Made by a program: the position numbers and the translations under genes
NCBI GenBank assembly: GCA_014523485.1
Contig: JAATVK010000026.1
Span: 1 to 10,181, forward strand
Reading direction: 5' to 3'
From: Nitrososphaerales archaeon TH5894
GTDB lineage: Archaea; Thermoproteota; Nitrososphaeria; Nitrososphaerales; Nitrososphaeraceae
Length of the DNA stretch: 10,181 bases
The notes under the pieces: model-generated
What the model saw: only the letters and a program-made list of their open reading frames with translations
Told to the model about the DNA's origin: nothing
The model's database searches: none
Part shown: positions 1-6,238 of the stretch, in pieces
Position numbering within the stretch: position 1 is the first letter of the stretch
How the letters are laid out: each line of letters starts with the position of its first letter

Positions 1-133
1 AAAAAAGTCAGGAACATAGTGGGTGATCTATTTCATTGGCTTAATTTATTAAATCATAAATAGATGTGCAAAATTAGAGTCAACTATAAAGAATAATCAT
101 AAAGAGTTAATTCAGAAAAAAATGATTAATATC

Positions 134-150
134 TAAGAACTGTGTTCTTA
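134..150. repeat. 7-3-7 inverted repeat upstream of the L40e promoter
   Basis: The sequence TAAGAAC-tgt-GTTCTTA is a perfect inverted repeat with a three-base centre. It sits immediately before a TATA-like stretch and is flanked by two copies of ATTAATAT (125-132 and 152-159). It could be an operator overlapping the BRE/TATA region of the ribosomal protein gene. It could also be part of the end of an upstream transcript, or a chance palindrome in AT-rich DNA. The repeat itself is seen directly; any role is inference. Confidence 0.35.
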
Positions 151-160
151 AATTAATATA
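151..160 (+). promoter_or_regulatory. Candidate archaeal TATA box for L40e
   Basis: AATTAATATA resembles an archaeal box A. Transcription would be expected to begin about 25 bp downstream, near 178-185. That would start the mRNA close to the ATG pair at 176/179, or leave a leader of about 55 nt before the ATG at 236. I saw no clear BRE, so the call rests on sequence and spacing only. Confidence 0.35.
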
Positions 161-235
161 GGTTATTGATCACTAATGATGAATCCAGTAGTGAAAAAGA
201 AAAATACAAATAACTTAATTATGCTATTTGAATTT

Positions 236-403
236 ATGCCAATAACTGATGCTACTAAAAAACAAATTGCACAAGCGCGAAGATTATTCTATAAGATATG
301 TTTTAAATGTGGAGGTAGAAATCCCATTTCTTCAGAAAGATGCAGAAAATGTCACAGTCAGAAAATGAGGTTAAAGAATAGAAACATCGGAGCCAAAAAA
401 TAA
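236..403 (+). CDS. rpl40e: Large ribosomal subunit protein eL40 (L40e)
   Basis: This is a small zinc-ribbon protein of the 50S ribosomal subunit, found in archaea and eukaryotes (where it is made as a ubiquitin fusion). With the start used here it has 55 residues, close to the usual archaeal size of about 50. It opens with MPITD, a typical archaeal L40e beginning, and carries the four zinc ligands C22, C25, C36 and C39 in two CxxC pairs. A basic C-terminal tail ends in GAKK. The frame is open further upstream, with ATGs at 176 and 179 that would add about 20 residues, including a hydrophobic patch not expected in the family. I prefer 236 on family grounds, although the nearest TATA-like box fits 176/179 better. 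There is no ubiquitin domain. The gene runs convergently toward the radical SAM gene. Family identity is firm; the start is not. Confidence 0.92.
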   Translation: MPITDATKKQIAQARRLFYKICFKCGGRNPISSERCRKCHSQKMRLKNRNIGAKK

Positions 404-430
404 TTTTTATGGTTATTTTAGATTATTTTT
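401..430 (+). terminator. T-rich terminator after L40e
   Basis: Directly after the stop codon the plus strand has several T runs (taattttt, ttatttta, gattattttt). Archaeal RNA polymerase typically terminates at such oligo-T stretches without needing a hairpin. The position, in the short convergent space before the radical SAM gene, fits. This is inferred from composition only. Confidence 0.4.
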
Positions 431-448
431 AATGCAATATTTTTTGAT

Positions 449-2173
449 CTACCAATAATTCGCTTTGATCTTTTCAATAGCTTTTTCATGGTCAGGTCCT
501 TTACTTCTCGCAAATTTTTCCATTGATGTTAACGGTATTCCACCTAGTGTTTTTGCCAAACCAGAAAAGAACATATTTTTAATAGTATTATGTCTACCTA
601 CTTTTGACATAAATTTTTGTATACCATATTTAAAATTGTGTTGCCATGTTTTATACATTACTCCTAATTTTCCAGGATCCATTGTATTTCCAATGTCAAA
701 AAAACTTGATTTTTCTAGTAATCCAATTGGAACAAAAGTAAGGGGTGTGACAGTAAACTTAGAATCTGGTTGTTCTGTTTCTAGTTCGTGTATAAGCCTA
801 ATTGTCTCCCAGCTATCGTCTATACTTTCGTTATTATCTAAACCCATGATAAGAGTAAATGCAGGAACCCAATAATGTTCATTTAAGGTTTTAACCCCTT
901 CCTTAACCACCCAATGCCATTCAGCGGGTTTAAAAGGAGCTAATTTTCTGTCAGCATATTTTCCTATTAACCTAATACTACCGGTTTCTAATCCACATTG
1001 AATGCCTATGAAATTATCAGGACCAGATTTAATTATTTTTGAAATATTCGGTACAAGTCTCTCATCCGCAATCGCACCCGCTAACGTCCCATGCGTAGGA
1101 TTCGTATGTTCTATGCCTGTATCCATGATTCCTCTAAAAAGTTCCTCAATTGCCTCTCTATTTGGCTGCATATTTTTTGTAGTTCTAGGATTAAGACCAT
1201 AAACAAAAATATCGTCACTTTGAATCCAGGCGTTTTTAAGACCCCCGTATTTCATGTTTATTTCTATTTCTTTTTGTACTTTTTCGACTGGATAATATCT
1301 TAATGGACGTAAAGTAACATCACAGAACTTGCAACCACGTCCACATCCGCGCATAACCTCAATCATTCCATGCATACTAGGATTAACGATATTGGGAATT
1401 TCATCTATAGAAGGTTCATCAGAATAGTGAAAGAATCTACCATGATATTTTCTATCGTTTTTAGCAAATTCTTTAATTTCCACCTTGAATTCACTTTTTT
1501 TGAATGGATTAGAGGTTTCTAAATCTCCATTAATTACTGCATTAAAAAATCGTGCTCCTACTCCATCTAATTCAGGTCCTATTCCTCCAAGATCTCCTTC
1601 AACAATACCATAGATTCCATACTCTTCTATTTTAGCAGGATCGTAGTTATATTGCCAGGTACCAGAAGCACCTACTATTACCTTTGCTTTACTGCCATTC
1701 TTAGCTTTAGCAGCGTTTATACGCAAATGTAATTCTCTGTTATATAATTCATCATAAGACATAGTTTTCCTTCCAAATGTAAAAGTCATAGTTACTGGAC
1801 CCATTCCCAAGGGATCCATTTCATATGTACCTACTACTTCTGTTTCGGGACCGATGAATTTCTCTATATAATCAGGATGGGCAACTACAACGTCGTTTGG
1901 ATTATAACCATCACTTAATAGAGACGCTTCTAATTTTCTCAATCCATAGGGAGCAAAGTTTGCTATACCATTTTCATTTCCAATAGGATTACAAATGAAA
2001 TCAAATAGGACCCTAGGAGTTACTTGATTTTTCAAAATATAATACCAGAATGAATCTTTAGTTCTATTGAAATCCAAAGCAGGAGCACAACCAAAAAAAG
2101 AAGCTAGAGATATGCCCCGATAAGGAGACATTAAAGTACGATCAGCAGATAATACAACTTTTGGAGATTTCAT
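449..2173 (-). CDS. Radical SAM protein with B12-binding-like N-terminal domain
   Basis: A 574-residue protein with a clear radical SAM core. The motif CGRGCKFC gives the cluster ligands C277, C281 and C284 (CxxxCxxC) for a [4Fe-4S] centre that cleaves S-adenosylmethionine, and GLETGS at 394-399 fits the SAM-contact region. The N-terminal 265 residues resemble the cobalamin-binding-like domain found in COG1032 proteins: a VVVAHPDYIEKF segment, a DPLGMGPV turn, and a GASGTWQ...GIVEGD stretch. I do not see the DxHxxG cobalamin-ligand motif, so B12 binding is doubtful. The C-terminal 100 residues are family-specific and not assigned. Substrate and product are unknown; this architecture occurs in methylthiotransferase-, methyltransferase- and maturase-like enzymes. 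The start is an ATG just upstream of a KSPKVVLSADRT opening. It is transcribed alone, divergent from the zinc-finger gene. Confidence 0.9.
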   Translation of the reverse strand: MKSPKVVLSADRTLMSPYRGISLASFFGCAPALDFNRTKDSFWYYILKNQVTPRVLFDFICNPIGNENGIANFAPYGLRKLEASLLSDGYNPNDVVVAHPDYIEKFIGPETEVVGTYEMDPLGMGPVTMTFTFGRKTMSYDELYNRELHLRINAAKAKNGSKAKVIVGASGTWQYNYDPAKIEEYGIYGIVEGDLGGIGPELDGVGARFFNAVINGDLETSNPFKKSEFKVEIKEFAKNDRKYHGRFFHYSDEPSIDEIPNIVNPSMHGMIEVMRGCGRGCKFCDVTLRPLRYYPVEKVQKEIEINMKYGGLKNAWIQSDDIFVYGLNPRTTKNMQPNREAIEELFRGIMDTGIEHTNPTHGTLAGAIADERLVPNISKIIKSGPDNFIGIQCGLETGSIRLIGKYADRKLAPFKPAEWHWVVKEGVKTLNEHYWVPAFTLIMGLDNNESIDDSWETIRLIHELETEQPDSKFTVTPLTFVPIGLLEKSSFFDIGNTMDPGKLGVMYKTWQHNFKYGIQKFMSKVGRHNTIKNMFFSGLAKTLGGIPLTSMEKFARSKGPDHEKAIEKIKANYW

Positions 2174-2292
2174 TTTATTTAATCCTAATCATTGAATTTG
2201 ACATAGGGATTAATTTTAACTTTTCCCAACTTTCACCTAGATTTATTTAAGGATTTGTTATCTGAAGCAGTATATACAATTACTCTTAAAAC

Positions 2293-2309
2293 AAAATGAT
2301 ATATTGATA
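2293..2309 (+). promoter_or_regulatory. Archaeal promoter (A-rich BRE plus TATA) of the zinc-finger gene
   Basis: The stretch AAAATGATATATTGATA puts a TATA-like core centred near 2302. That is about 27 bp before the ATG at 2329, the spacing expected if transcription starts at or next to the start codon and the mRNA is leaderless. This supports the short downstream gene being real. Identified by sequence and distance only. Confidence 0.5.
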
Positions 2310-2328
2310 TGATAAATGGATTATTTGT

Positions 2329-2517
2329 ATGGAAGAAAAAATTTATTGTAATATTTGTGATGTATCTATTTACGTTAATGAAATCGAGAATCATATTACT
2401 AATTCTATTCATAAAAAGTCAAAAAACAAGTATATACAACAACTATCTTTTGTTGAACGAGATGACAAAATAACTAACAAATCAACGTACTGCGTATGGA
2501 AGAGTACCACTAATTAA
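2329..2517 (+). CDS. Small C2H2 zinc-finger protein
   Basis: A 62-residue protein with one zinc-finger motif: C7 and C10 (CNIC), then H22 and H28, giving C-x2-C-x11-H-x5-H. The last part reads HITNSIHKKSK. The HxxxxxHK ending and the spacing are like the U1/matrin type of C2H2 fingers, which bind nucleic acid or mediate protein contacts. The remaining 30 residues are polar and show no domain. A well-placed TATA-like box 27 bp upstream and the intact finger argue that this is a real gene, not a chance frame. It ends 4 bp from the stop of the convergent permease gene, so the two transcripts probably overlap at their 3' ends. A transcriptional or RNA-binding role is inference. Confidence 0.68.
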   Translation: MEEKIYCNICDVSIYVNEIENHITNSIHKKSKNKYIQQLSFVERDDKITNKSTYCVWKSTTN

Positions 2518-2521
2518 AATA

Positions 2522-3289
2522 TCATTTAAGACTTTTTATATAATCTATTATAAAATTAATTGCGATAGATATTAAAGAAAAAGATAAGATTTTACTCAAT
2601 ATATTTTCGCTAATGAGATGAATAGATCTTGAACCTACTTGAGCACCGAAAAAAGCACCAAAAGCAAGAGCAATGCCATAACTATAGTCAGGGTGTTCTA
2701 GAATAATATGCGTCAACAGACCTGTTATTGTAGTTATCAAAAGTGTAAACTGAGCTGTCGGACTCACATTTATCATTTTCATTTTATACATTATAACTAA
2801 AATCGGAACAAAAATAATTCCTCCTCCTATGCCAAAAAGACTTGATATAATTCCTGCACAAAACGTTCCAGAAATTAAAATTAAATAAAAAAGGAGCTTT
2901 GGAGTTCTATCTAGAGTTTTCTTGATAATTTTATTTTTAAAAAATATATAGAGCCCTACAGATGTTAACAATATAGCGAAATAAATCTTAAAATGCTCTA
3001 ACGATATAAAATTAGAAAAAAATCCTCCAATTATTGATCCAGGTATCGCCGGTAAAGCTAGTTTTAACCCAAGCGAATAATTGATATATTTTTTTCTAAT
3101 ATATGTTAATGTAGATGATATACTAGTTGCCAATATTGCAATTAGACTTGAACTCGCAATGACAGCAGGTGAAAATCCCATATATGTCAATACCGGCGTC
3201 ATGAATATACCTCCCCCTACTCCTATTAGGGAGCCTATGACACCCGACCCAAATCCAATTATGACCATAATAATAAATAGTTCAATCAA
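2522..3289 (-). CDS. TauE/SafE-family membrane permease
   Basis: A 255-residue, very hydrophobic protein with about 7-8 membrane segments. It shows the internal duplication of the TauE/SafE (sulfite exporter / DUF81) family: GSLIGVGGGIFMTPVL at 19-34 is echoed by SSLFGIGGGIIFVPIL at 149-164, and AIPGSIIGGFF at 81-91 is echoed by GAFFGAQVGSR at 211-221. Members export or import small anions such as sulfite, sulfoacetate or thiosulfate. Nothing here fixes the substrate, and the neighbours do not help. The start is a TTG; the frame is closed by a stop about nine codons upstream with no ATG between. The next in-frame ATG is residue 8. Length is normal for the family. It is divergent from homoserine dehydrogenase. 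Confidence 0.9.
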   Translation of the reverse strand: MIELFIIMVIIGFGSGVIGSLIGVGGGIFMTPVLTYMGFSPAVIASSSLIAILATSISSTLTYIRKKYINYSLGLKLALPAIPGSIIGGFFSNFISLEHFKIYFAILLTSVGLYIFFKNKIIKKTLDRTPKLLFYLILISGTFCAGIISSLFGIGGGIIFVPILVIMYKMKMINVSPTAQFTLLITTITGLLTHIILEHPDYSYGIALAFGAFFGAQVGSRSIHLISENILSKILSFSLISIAINFIIDYIKSLK

Positions 3290-3371
3290 ATTACTCTTCC
3301 TATACCTTGATTTTCATAATGTAGACAAGTTAAAATTTATTCTCTTTAGTTCTGACTATAGGATAGAGTAA

Positions 3372-3387
3372 TGTTCAACAATGAACA
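3372..3387. repeat. 6-4-6 palindrome in the permease/homoserine dehydrogenase spacer
   Basis: TGTTCA-ACAA-TGAACA is a perfect inverted repeat with a four-base centre. It lies between two divergent genes, 83 bp before the permease start and about 122 bp before the homoserine dehydrogenase start. It has the size of a dimeric regulator operator and could also form a short hairpin. No function is shown. Confidence 0.35.
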
Positions 3388-3463
3388 AGTATAATCCAAT
3401 CAGAATTATAACTTTTAAGTTGTTGGTCACAACCCAATGAGAAATCCTTTAAAACATTTTGAT

Positions 3464-3475
3464 TATAAAATATAA
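3464..3475 (+). promoter_or_regulatory. Candidate TATA box for homoserine dehydrogenase
   Basis: TATAAAATATAA-type sequence (TTATAAAATATA) is the best box A candidate before the TTG start at 3509. Its centre is about 39 bp upstream, which predicts a short leader of some 10-15 nt. A second, weaker AT-rich block lies at 3482-3494. Low certainty in such AT-rich DNA. Confidence 0.35.
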
Positions 3476-3508
3476 GTATATCATTATTTATCTTATTGTT
3501 ATTTAGAA

Positions 3509-4537
3509 TTGAGAATAATTTTAATAGGCTATGGAAGTGTAGGTCAGAGTTTTACTAAATTATTGCTTTCCAAATTAGTAGATTTATATAATCTTTATGG
3601 AATGAAGCCTAGGATTGTAGCGTGTGTTGACAATAAAGGTTCTGCAATTGATAAATCTGGCTTAGATATACAGAGGCTTTTAGAAATAAAAAAAAATAAA
3701 GGAACAGTGGGTGAATATTATAAAAATAAAATATCACGGTTAGAGCCTTTAGAAATAATTGAAAATATTGATGCAGAAATTGTGATGGAACTGACTCCTA
3801 CTAATCTTAAAGATGGCGAACCTGGGTTATCCCATATAACTTCAGCTATGAAGTATGGTAAAAACGTTATTACGGTTAATAAAGGACCATTATCAGTAGC
3901 TTTTCCATCTCTTATAGAGTTAGCTAACTATAACGGAATAATGTTTAAGTTTAGTGGAACAGTGGGTGGAGGAACTCCCATTCTTGAATTTGCTAAGAGA
4001 TGCTTAAAAGGAGATAGAATTGTTTCGTTTAAAGGTATACTTAATGGAACAACCAATTTTATTTTGAGTAAAATGGAAGAGGGATTGACCTTCAAAAATG
4101 CTCTAAAGGATGCTCAAATAAAAGGTTATGCCGAAACGGTTCCGTCTTTAGACATAGACGGGTTGGATGCTGCTGCGAAATTGGTAATAATGGCTAACTG
4201 GCTAATGGGAATGAAAGTAGCACTTGAGGATGTTCATAGAAGTGGCATAACAAAAGTGACAACTCAAGACGTTTCTAATGCATTAAAAAAAGGAAATGCG
4301 ATTAAACTTATTGCTAGTTGTGAAAACAAAAAACTTGTAGTTAAGCCTATGGAAGTATCAAAGGTAGATCCTATCTGTGTAAATGGAACTTTAAATTCAG
4401 TCACTTTTTCATTGGAGTATGCTGGGAATCAGACAATAATAGGACGAGGAGCAGGAGGTATAGAAACAGCTAGTGCTGTATTACGAGATATGATAGAAAT
4501 TAGAGAAAATATTATTAATGAAAAAAATTTTTCTTAA
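3509..4537 (+). CDS. hom: Homoserine dehydrogenase
   Basis: Reduces aspartate-4-semialdehyde to homoserine with NAD(P)H, the branch point toward threonine and methionine; cytosolic. The 342-residue protein has an N-terminal Rossmann fold with GYGSVG (7-12) and D41 at the end of the second strand. It then has the family block VNKGPL with K125, the glycine-rich FSGTVGGGTP, and ILNGTTNFILSKMEEG before the catalytic region. In AETVPSLDIDGLDAAAKL, D220 and K224 match the catalytic Asp and Lys of the family (Asp219 and Lys223 in yeast). The C-terminus ends with GRGAGGIETASAVLRDM, a normal closing of the catalytic domain. There is no ACT domain and no fused aspartokinase, so feedback control by threonine through an ACT domain is not expected. 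The start is TTG, directly followed by the RIILIGYG first strand, so it fits well. Confidence 0.95.
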   Translation: MRIILIGYGSVGQSFTKLLLSKLVDLYNLYGMKPRIVACVDNKGSAIDKSGLDIQRLLEIKKNKGTVGEYYKNKISRLEPLEIIENIDAEIVMELTPTNLKDGEPGLSHITSAMKYGKNVITVNKGPLSVAFPSLIELANYNGIMFKFSGTVGGGTPILEFAKRCLKGDRIVSFKGILNGTTNFILSKMEEGLTFKNALKDAQIKGYAETVPSLDIDGLDAAAKLVIMANWLMGMKVALEDVHRSGITKVTTQDVSNALKKGNAIKLIASCENKKLVVKPMEVSKVDPICVNGTLNSVTFSLEYAGNQTIIGRGAGGIETASAVLRDMIEIRENIINEKNFS

Positions 4538-5008
4538 TTTCTACGAAAATCCTTTCATTTAAAATCTCAATTATGAAAAGAAGAATTACCGGTTATTAAT
4601 GCTTTGATTAAGATTATAAAGTAAAAAGGCAAGTTCGGAAAAAAGCACTAATAGTGTTTCGTAATTTAAATGCTAATAGAATTTTGAATCTTCAATCATT
4701 ATACTTTAGCCATTTTCATAGTAAAAAAGAAATCAATTATACATAGCATGTTTAGAATAAAGAAATCCATAAAGGAATCAACTATAAAAAATATACTAAA
4801 ATATACTTAAGTAGTAGATATAGTCAATTGTCTGCTATATGGAGAAGCCTTAAGAATAGTGTATGGAAACATATTAATAAAATCTTTTTGTAGAACAAAG
4901 TAGAACAGAGTTTATTCATGTGATACGATACAGAAGAAATGGAAGGATTGGAAATAATTGTCAAAATATCTTTGATTGTGAATTAATATTTAAGTTTATA
5001 ATTAAAGA
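4538..5008. other. Gene-poor spacer between hom and endA
   Basis: 471 bp, very AT-rich, with no acceptable gene. One plus-strand frame, from an ATG at 4573 to a TAA at 4984-4986, is coding-like but broken by stops at 4597, 4609, in the 4750s-4760s, at 4891 and at 4921. Its longest open piece (about 45 codons, roughly 4768-4890) has a basic, tryptophan-containing translation including LSAIWRSLKNSVWKHI. It may be a decayed gene or chance. A perfect 11-bp palindrome CACTAATAGTG lies at 4646-4656. I see no tRNA or other structured RNA. Confidence 0.4.
4983..4994 (+). promoter_or_regulatory. Candidate TATA box for EndA
   Basis: TTAATATTTAAG lies about 22 bp (centre) before the ATG at 5009. This would start the transcript at or close to the start codon, giving a leaderless or nearly leaderless mRNA, as is common in archaea. 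No Shine-Dalgarno sequence precedes the ATG, which is consistent. Call based on sequence and spacing only. Confidence 0.4.
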
Positions 5009-5563
5009 ATGAAAACTAAAAAGATAGAAGGCAAACTTGTAGAAAATAGAATATTAATTCAGAATATTGAGAAATCTCGATATCTTTTTGGTAATGGATA
5101 TTATGGAAAACCGTTGGGAATACCAAAACCAAAAGGGACTAATTTTGAATCTCCTCTGATTTTAGATTTAATTGAAAGTTATTATTTAATTCAAAAAGGA
5201 GAATTACAAATAACTTTAAACGATAAAATATTATCTTTAAAAGATTTAAAGATGATTTGTAAAAAACAATATGATAAATTTGACTCAAAATATATCGTGT
5301 TTCAAAATTTAAGGAACCAAGGCTATATTGTCTCTCCAGGATTAAAATTTGGATGCGATTTTGCCGTATACGAACGAGGTCCTGGAATCGATCATGCGCC
5401 TTTTCTTGTCCAAGTTATGACAAAGGAAGAACAAATTAGTGCTTCCGCAATTGTCCTGGCAGGCAGGCTTGCAACTACAGTAAAAAAACAATTCATTATT
5501 GCAATACCTAGACTAAGAGATCGAACTGTAGAATTTATTGGATTTGAATGGTGGAGGGCTTGA
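5009..5563 (+). CDS. endA: tRNA-splicing endonuclease (EndA, alpha4 type)
   Basis: Cuts precursor tRNA at both ends of the intron in a bulge-helix-bulge structure, leaving 2',3'-cyclic phosphate ends for ligation. At 184 residues it has the size of the homotetrameric form (Methanocaldococcus EndA type, about 180). The N-terminal domain (about 1-85) has the SRYLFGNGYYGKPLG segment typical of archaeal EndA. The catalytic C-terminal domain (about 90-184) carries the triad: Y121 in KFGCDFAVYERGP, H129 in GIDHAPFLV, and a lysine at K159/K160 in RLATTVKKQFII, where alignment favours K160. The RNQGYIVSPGLKFG lead-in is also diagnostic. The C-terminus ends in FEWWRA. The gene stands alone with spacers on both sides. 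Start ATG. Confidence 0.94.
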   Translation: MKTKKIEGKLVENRILIQNIEKSRYLFGNGYYGKPLGIPKPKGTNFESPLILDLIESYYLIQKGELQITLNDKILSLKDLKMICKKQYDKFDSKYIVFQNLRNQGYIVSPGLKFGCDFAVYERGPGIDHAPFLVQVMTKEEQISASAIVLAGRLATTVKKQFIIAIPRLRDRTVEFIGFEWWRA

Positions 5564-5584
5564 GCTTAATAATCATTCGAATAG

Positions 5585-5935
5585 ATAAATTCAATAATAA
5601 AATATGATGAAAAGAATTTTTTTCAAATAGTTAGGTTTGATAGTGATATTACTTTTAATATTATTAACTAAAAATCTGAATTACAAGACTGAAATCAAGA
5701 TAGTGAAGATATTACTTATGATAATTAAAAAAAAGATAAATTTAATCAAGTTTTTTATGAGTATAAATTAATGGAAAATTAATGTCGTTGTTTTCCTTGG
5801 ATGTTCATCCGGTTTAATTTCCAAATATCTACTCATAACAATACTAATGATATATATGATGTATTTTGCAGTCTGTATGACAATTACAATATAATTATCT
5901 TAGAATATTATGATAGAATATCGATAATAAATTAA
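5585..5935 (+). pseudogene. Possible decayed coding frame between endA and S17e
   Basis: One frame over 117 codons is interrupted by only four stops (TAA near 5669, TGA near 5690, TAA near 5729, TAA at 5780) before a final TAA at 5933-5935. The pieces read like hydrophilic protein, for example KYDEKNFFQIVRF, NQDSEDITYDN, KKDKFNQVFYEYKLMEN and NDIYDVFCSLYDNYN. The last piece has its own ATG at 5801 and 44 codons. Two copies of GATAGTGA(AGA)TATTACTT, at 5639-5654 and 5699-5717, are exactly 60 bp apart and differ by 3 bp, so they stay in frame. A decayed gene with an internal repeat is one reading. Chance in AT-rich DNA with few stops is the other. I recognise no family. Confidence 0.22.
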
Positions 5936-5987
5936 TATATATTTTGTATACTTGGATTATAATTACAATCACAAAGCTAAAATATTC
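5931..5987 (+). promoter_or_regulatory. Promoter region of the S17e-Urm1-like-Cgi121 cluster
   Basis: Two TATA-like blocks lie here: ATTAATATATATTTTG (5931-5945) and CTAAAATATTC (5977-5987). The second is centred about 27 bp before the ATG at 6009, so it would give a leaderless S17e mRNA; the first would give a leader of roughly 45 nt. Either one makes the upstream in-frame TTG at 5952 an unlikely start, because it lies before or at the expected transcription start. Confidence 0.4.
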
Positions 5988-6008
5988 AATTTTTCATCTA
6001 TTCGTTAT

Positions 6009-6233
6009 ATGGATCGCGTAAAGAGATTATCAATGGAGCTTTTGGAAAATTATCCTGATAGATTTACCACAAATTTTGAAGAAAATAAGAAAACAATTTT
6101 AAGTTTAGCTATAATAAGATCTAAAATTTTAAGAAATAAGATGGCAGGATATATAACTTCTAAACTTACACGAGAAGCCGATCAGGAAAAAACTCAATCT
6201 GATAACTCTGAAAGTCAAATGGAAGAAAGTTAA
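6009..6233 (+). CDS. rps17e: Small ribosomal subunit protein eS17 (S17e)
   Basis: A 30S ribosomal protein shared by archaea and eukaryotes. The 74-residue product begins MDRVKRLSMELLENYPDRF and has the two family signatures: YPDRFTTNFEENK (15-27) and IRSKILRNKMAGYIT (36-50). The archaeal protein is usually about 60-70 residues and starts with M-x-x-V/I-K, so I chose the ATG at 6009 over a TTG at 5952 that would add 19 unrelated residues. The last 20 or so residues (EADQEKTQSDNSESQMEES) form an acidic, low-complexity tail beyond the conserved core, probably flexible. The stop is 5 bp before the next start, so the gene very likely heads an operon with the Urm1-like and Cgi121-like genes. Confidence 0.9.
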   Translation: MDRVKRLSMELLENYPDRFTTNFEENKKTILSLAIIRSKILRNKMAGYITSKLTREADQEKTQSDNSESQMEES

Positions 6234-6238
6234 ACAAT

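Noticed and set aside
1..63. Open frame running in from the left edge, ending with a TAG at 61-63 (about 20 codons)
   Set aside because: It could be the C-terminus of an upstream gene, but the peptide is too short to recognise and other frames are equally possible.
465..1303. Plus-strand ORFs opposite the radical SAM gene
   Set aside because: They lie antisense to a strongly supported gene and their translations show no domain.
3081..3371. Plus-strand ORF of 96 codons across the permease start
   Set aside because: Antisense shadow of the permease; proline-rich translation arises from the reverse of glycine codons.
4646..4656. Perfect 11-bp palindrome CACTAATAGTG
   Set aside because: Short, far from any start, and expected now and then in 10 kb of AT-rich sequence.
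4890..5012. A 44-codon frame ending in an ATGA overlap with the EndA start
   Set aside because: It has no ATG, only an internal GTG, no recognisable motif, and the overlap can arise by chance.
5604..5692. Possible C/D box guide RNA: ATGATGA at 5604-5610 with CTGA at 5676-5679 and 5689-5692
   Set aside because: The spacing is longer than usual for archaeal C/D RNAs, no clear D' and C' boxes are present, and the C-box sequence is common in AT-rich DNA.
5801..5935. 44-codon ORF with ATG as an independent small gene
   Set aside because: No promoter at the right distance and no recognisable family; described instead as part of the possible decayed frame.
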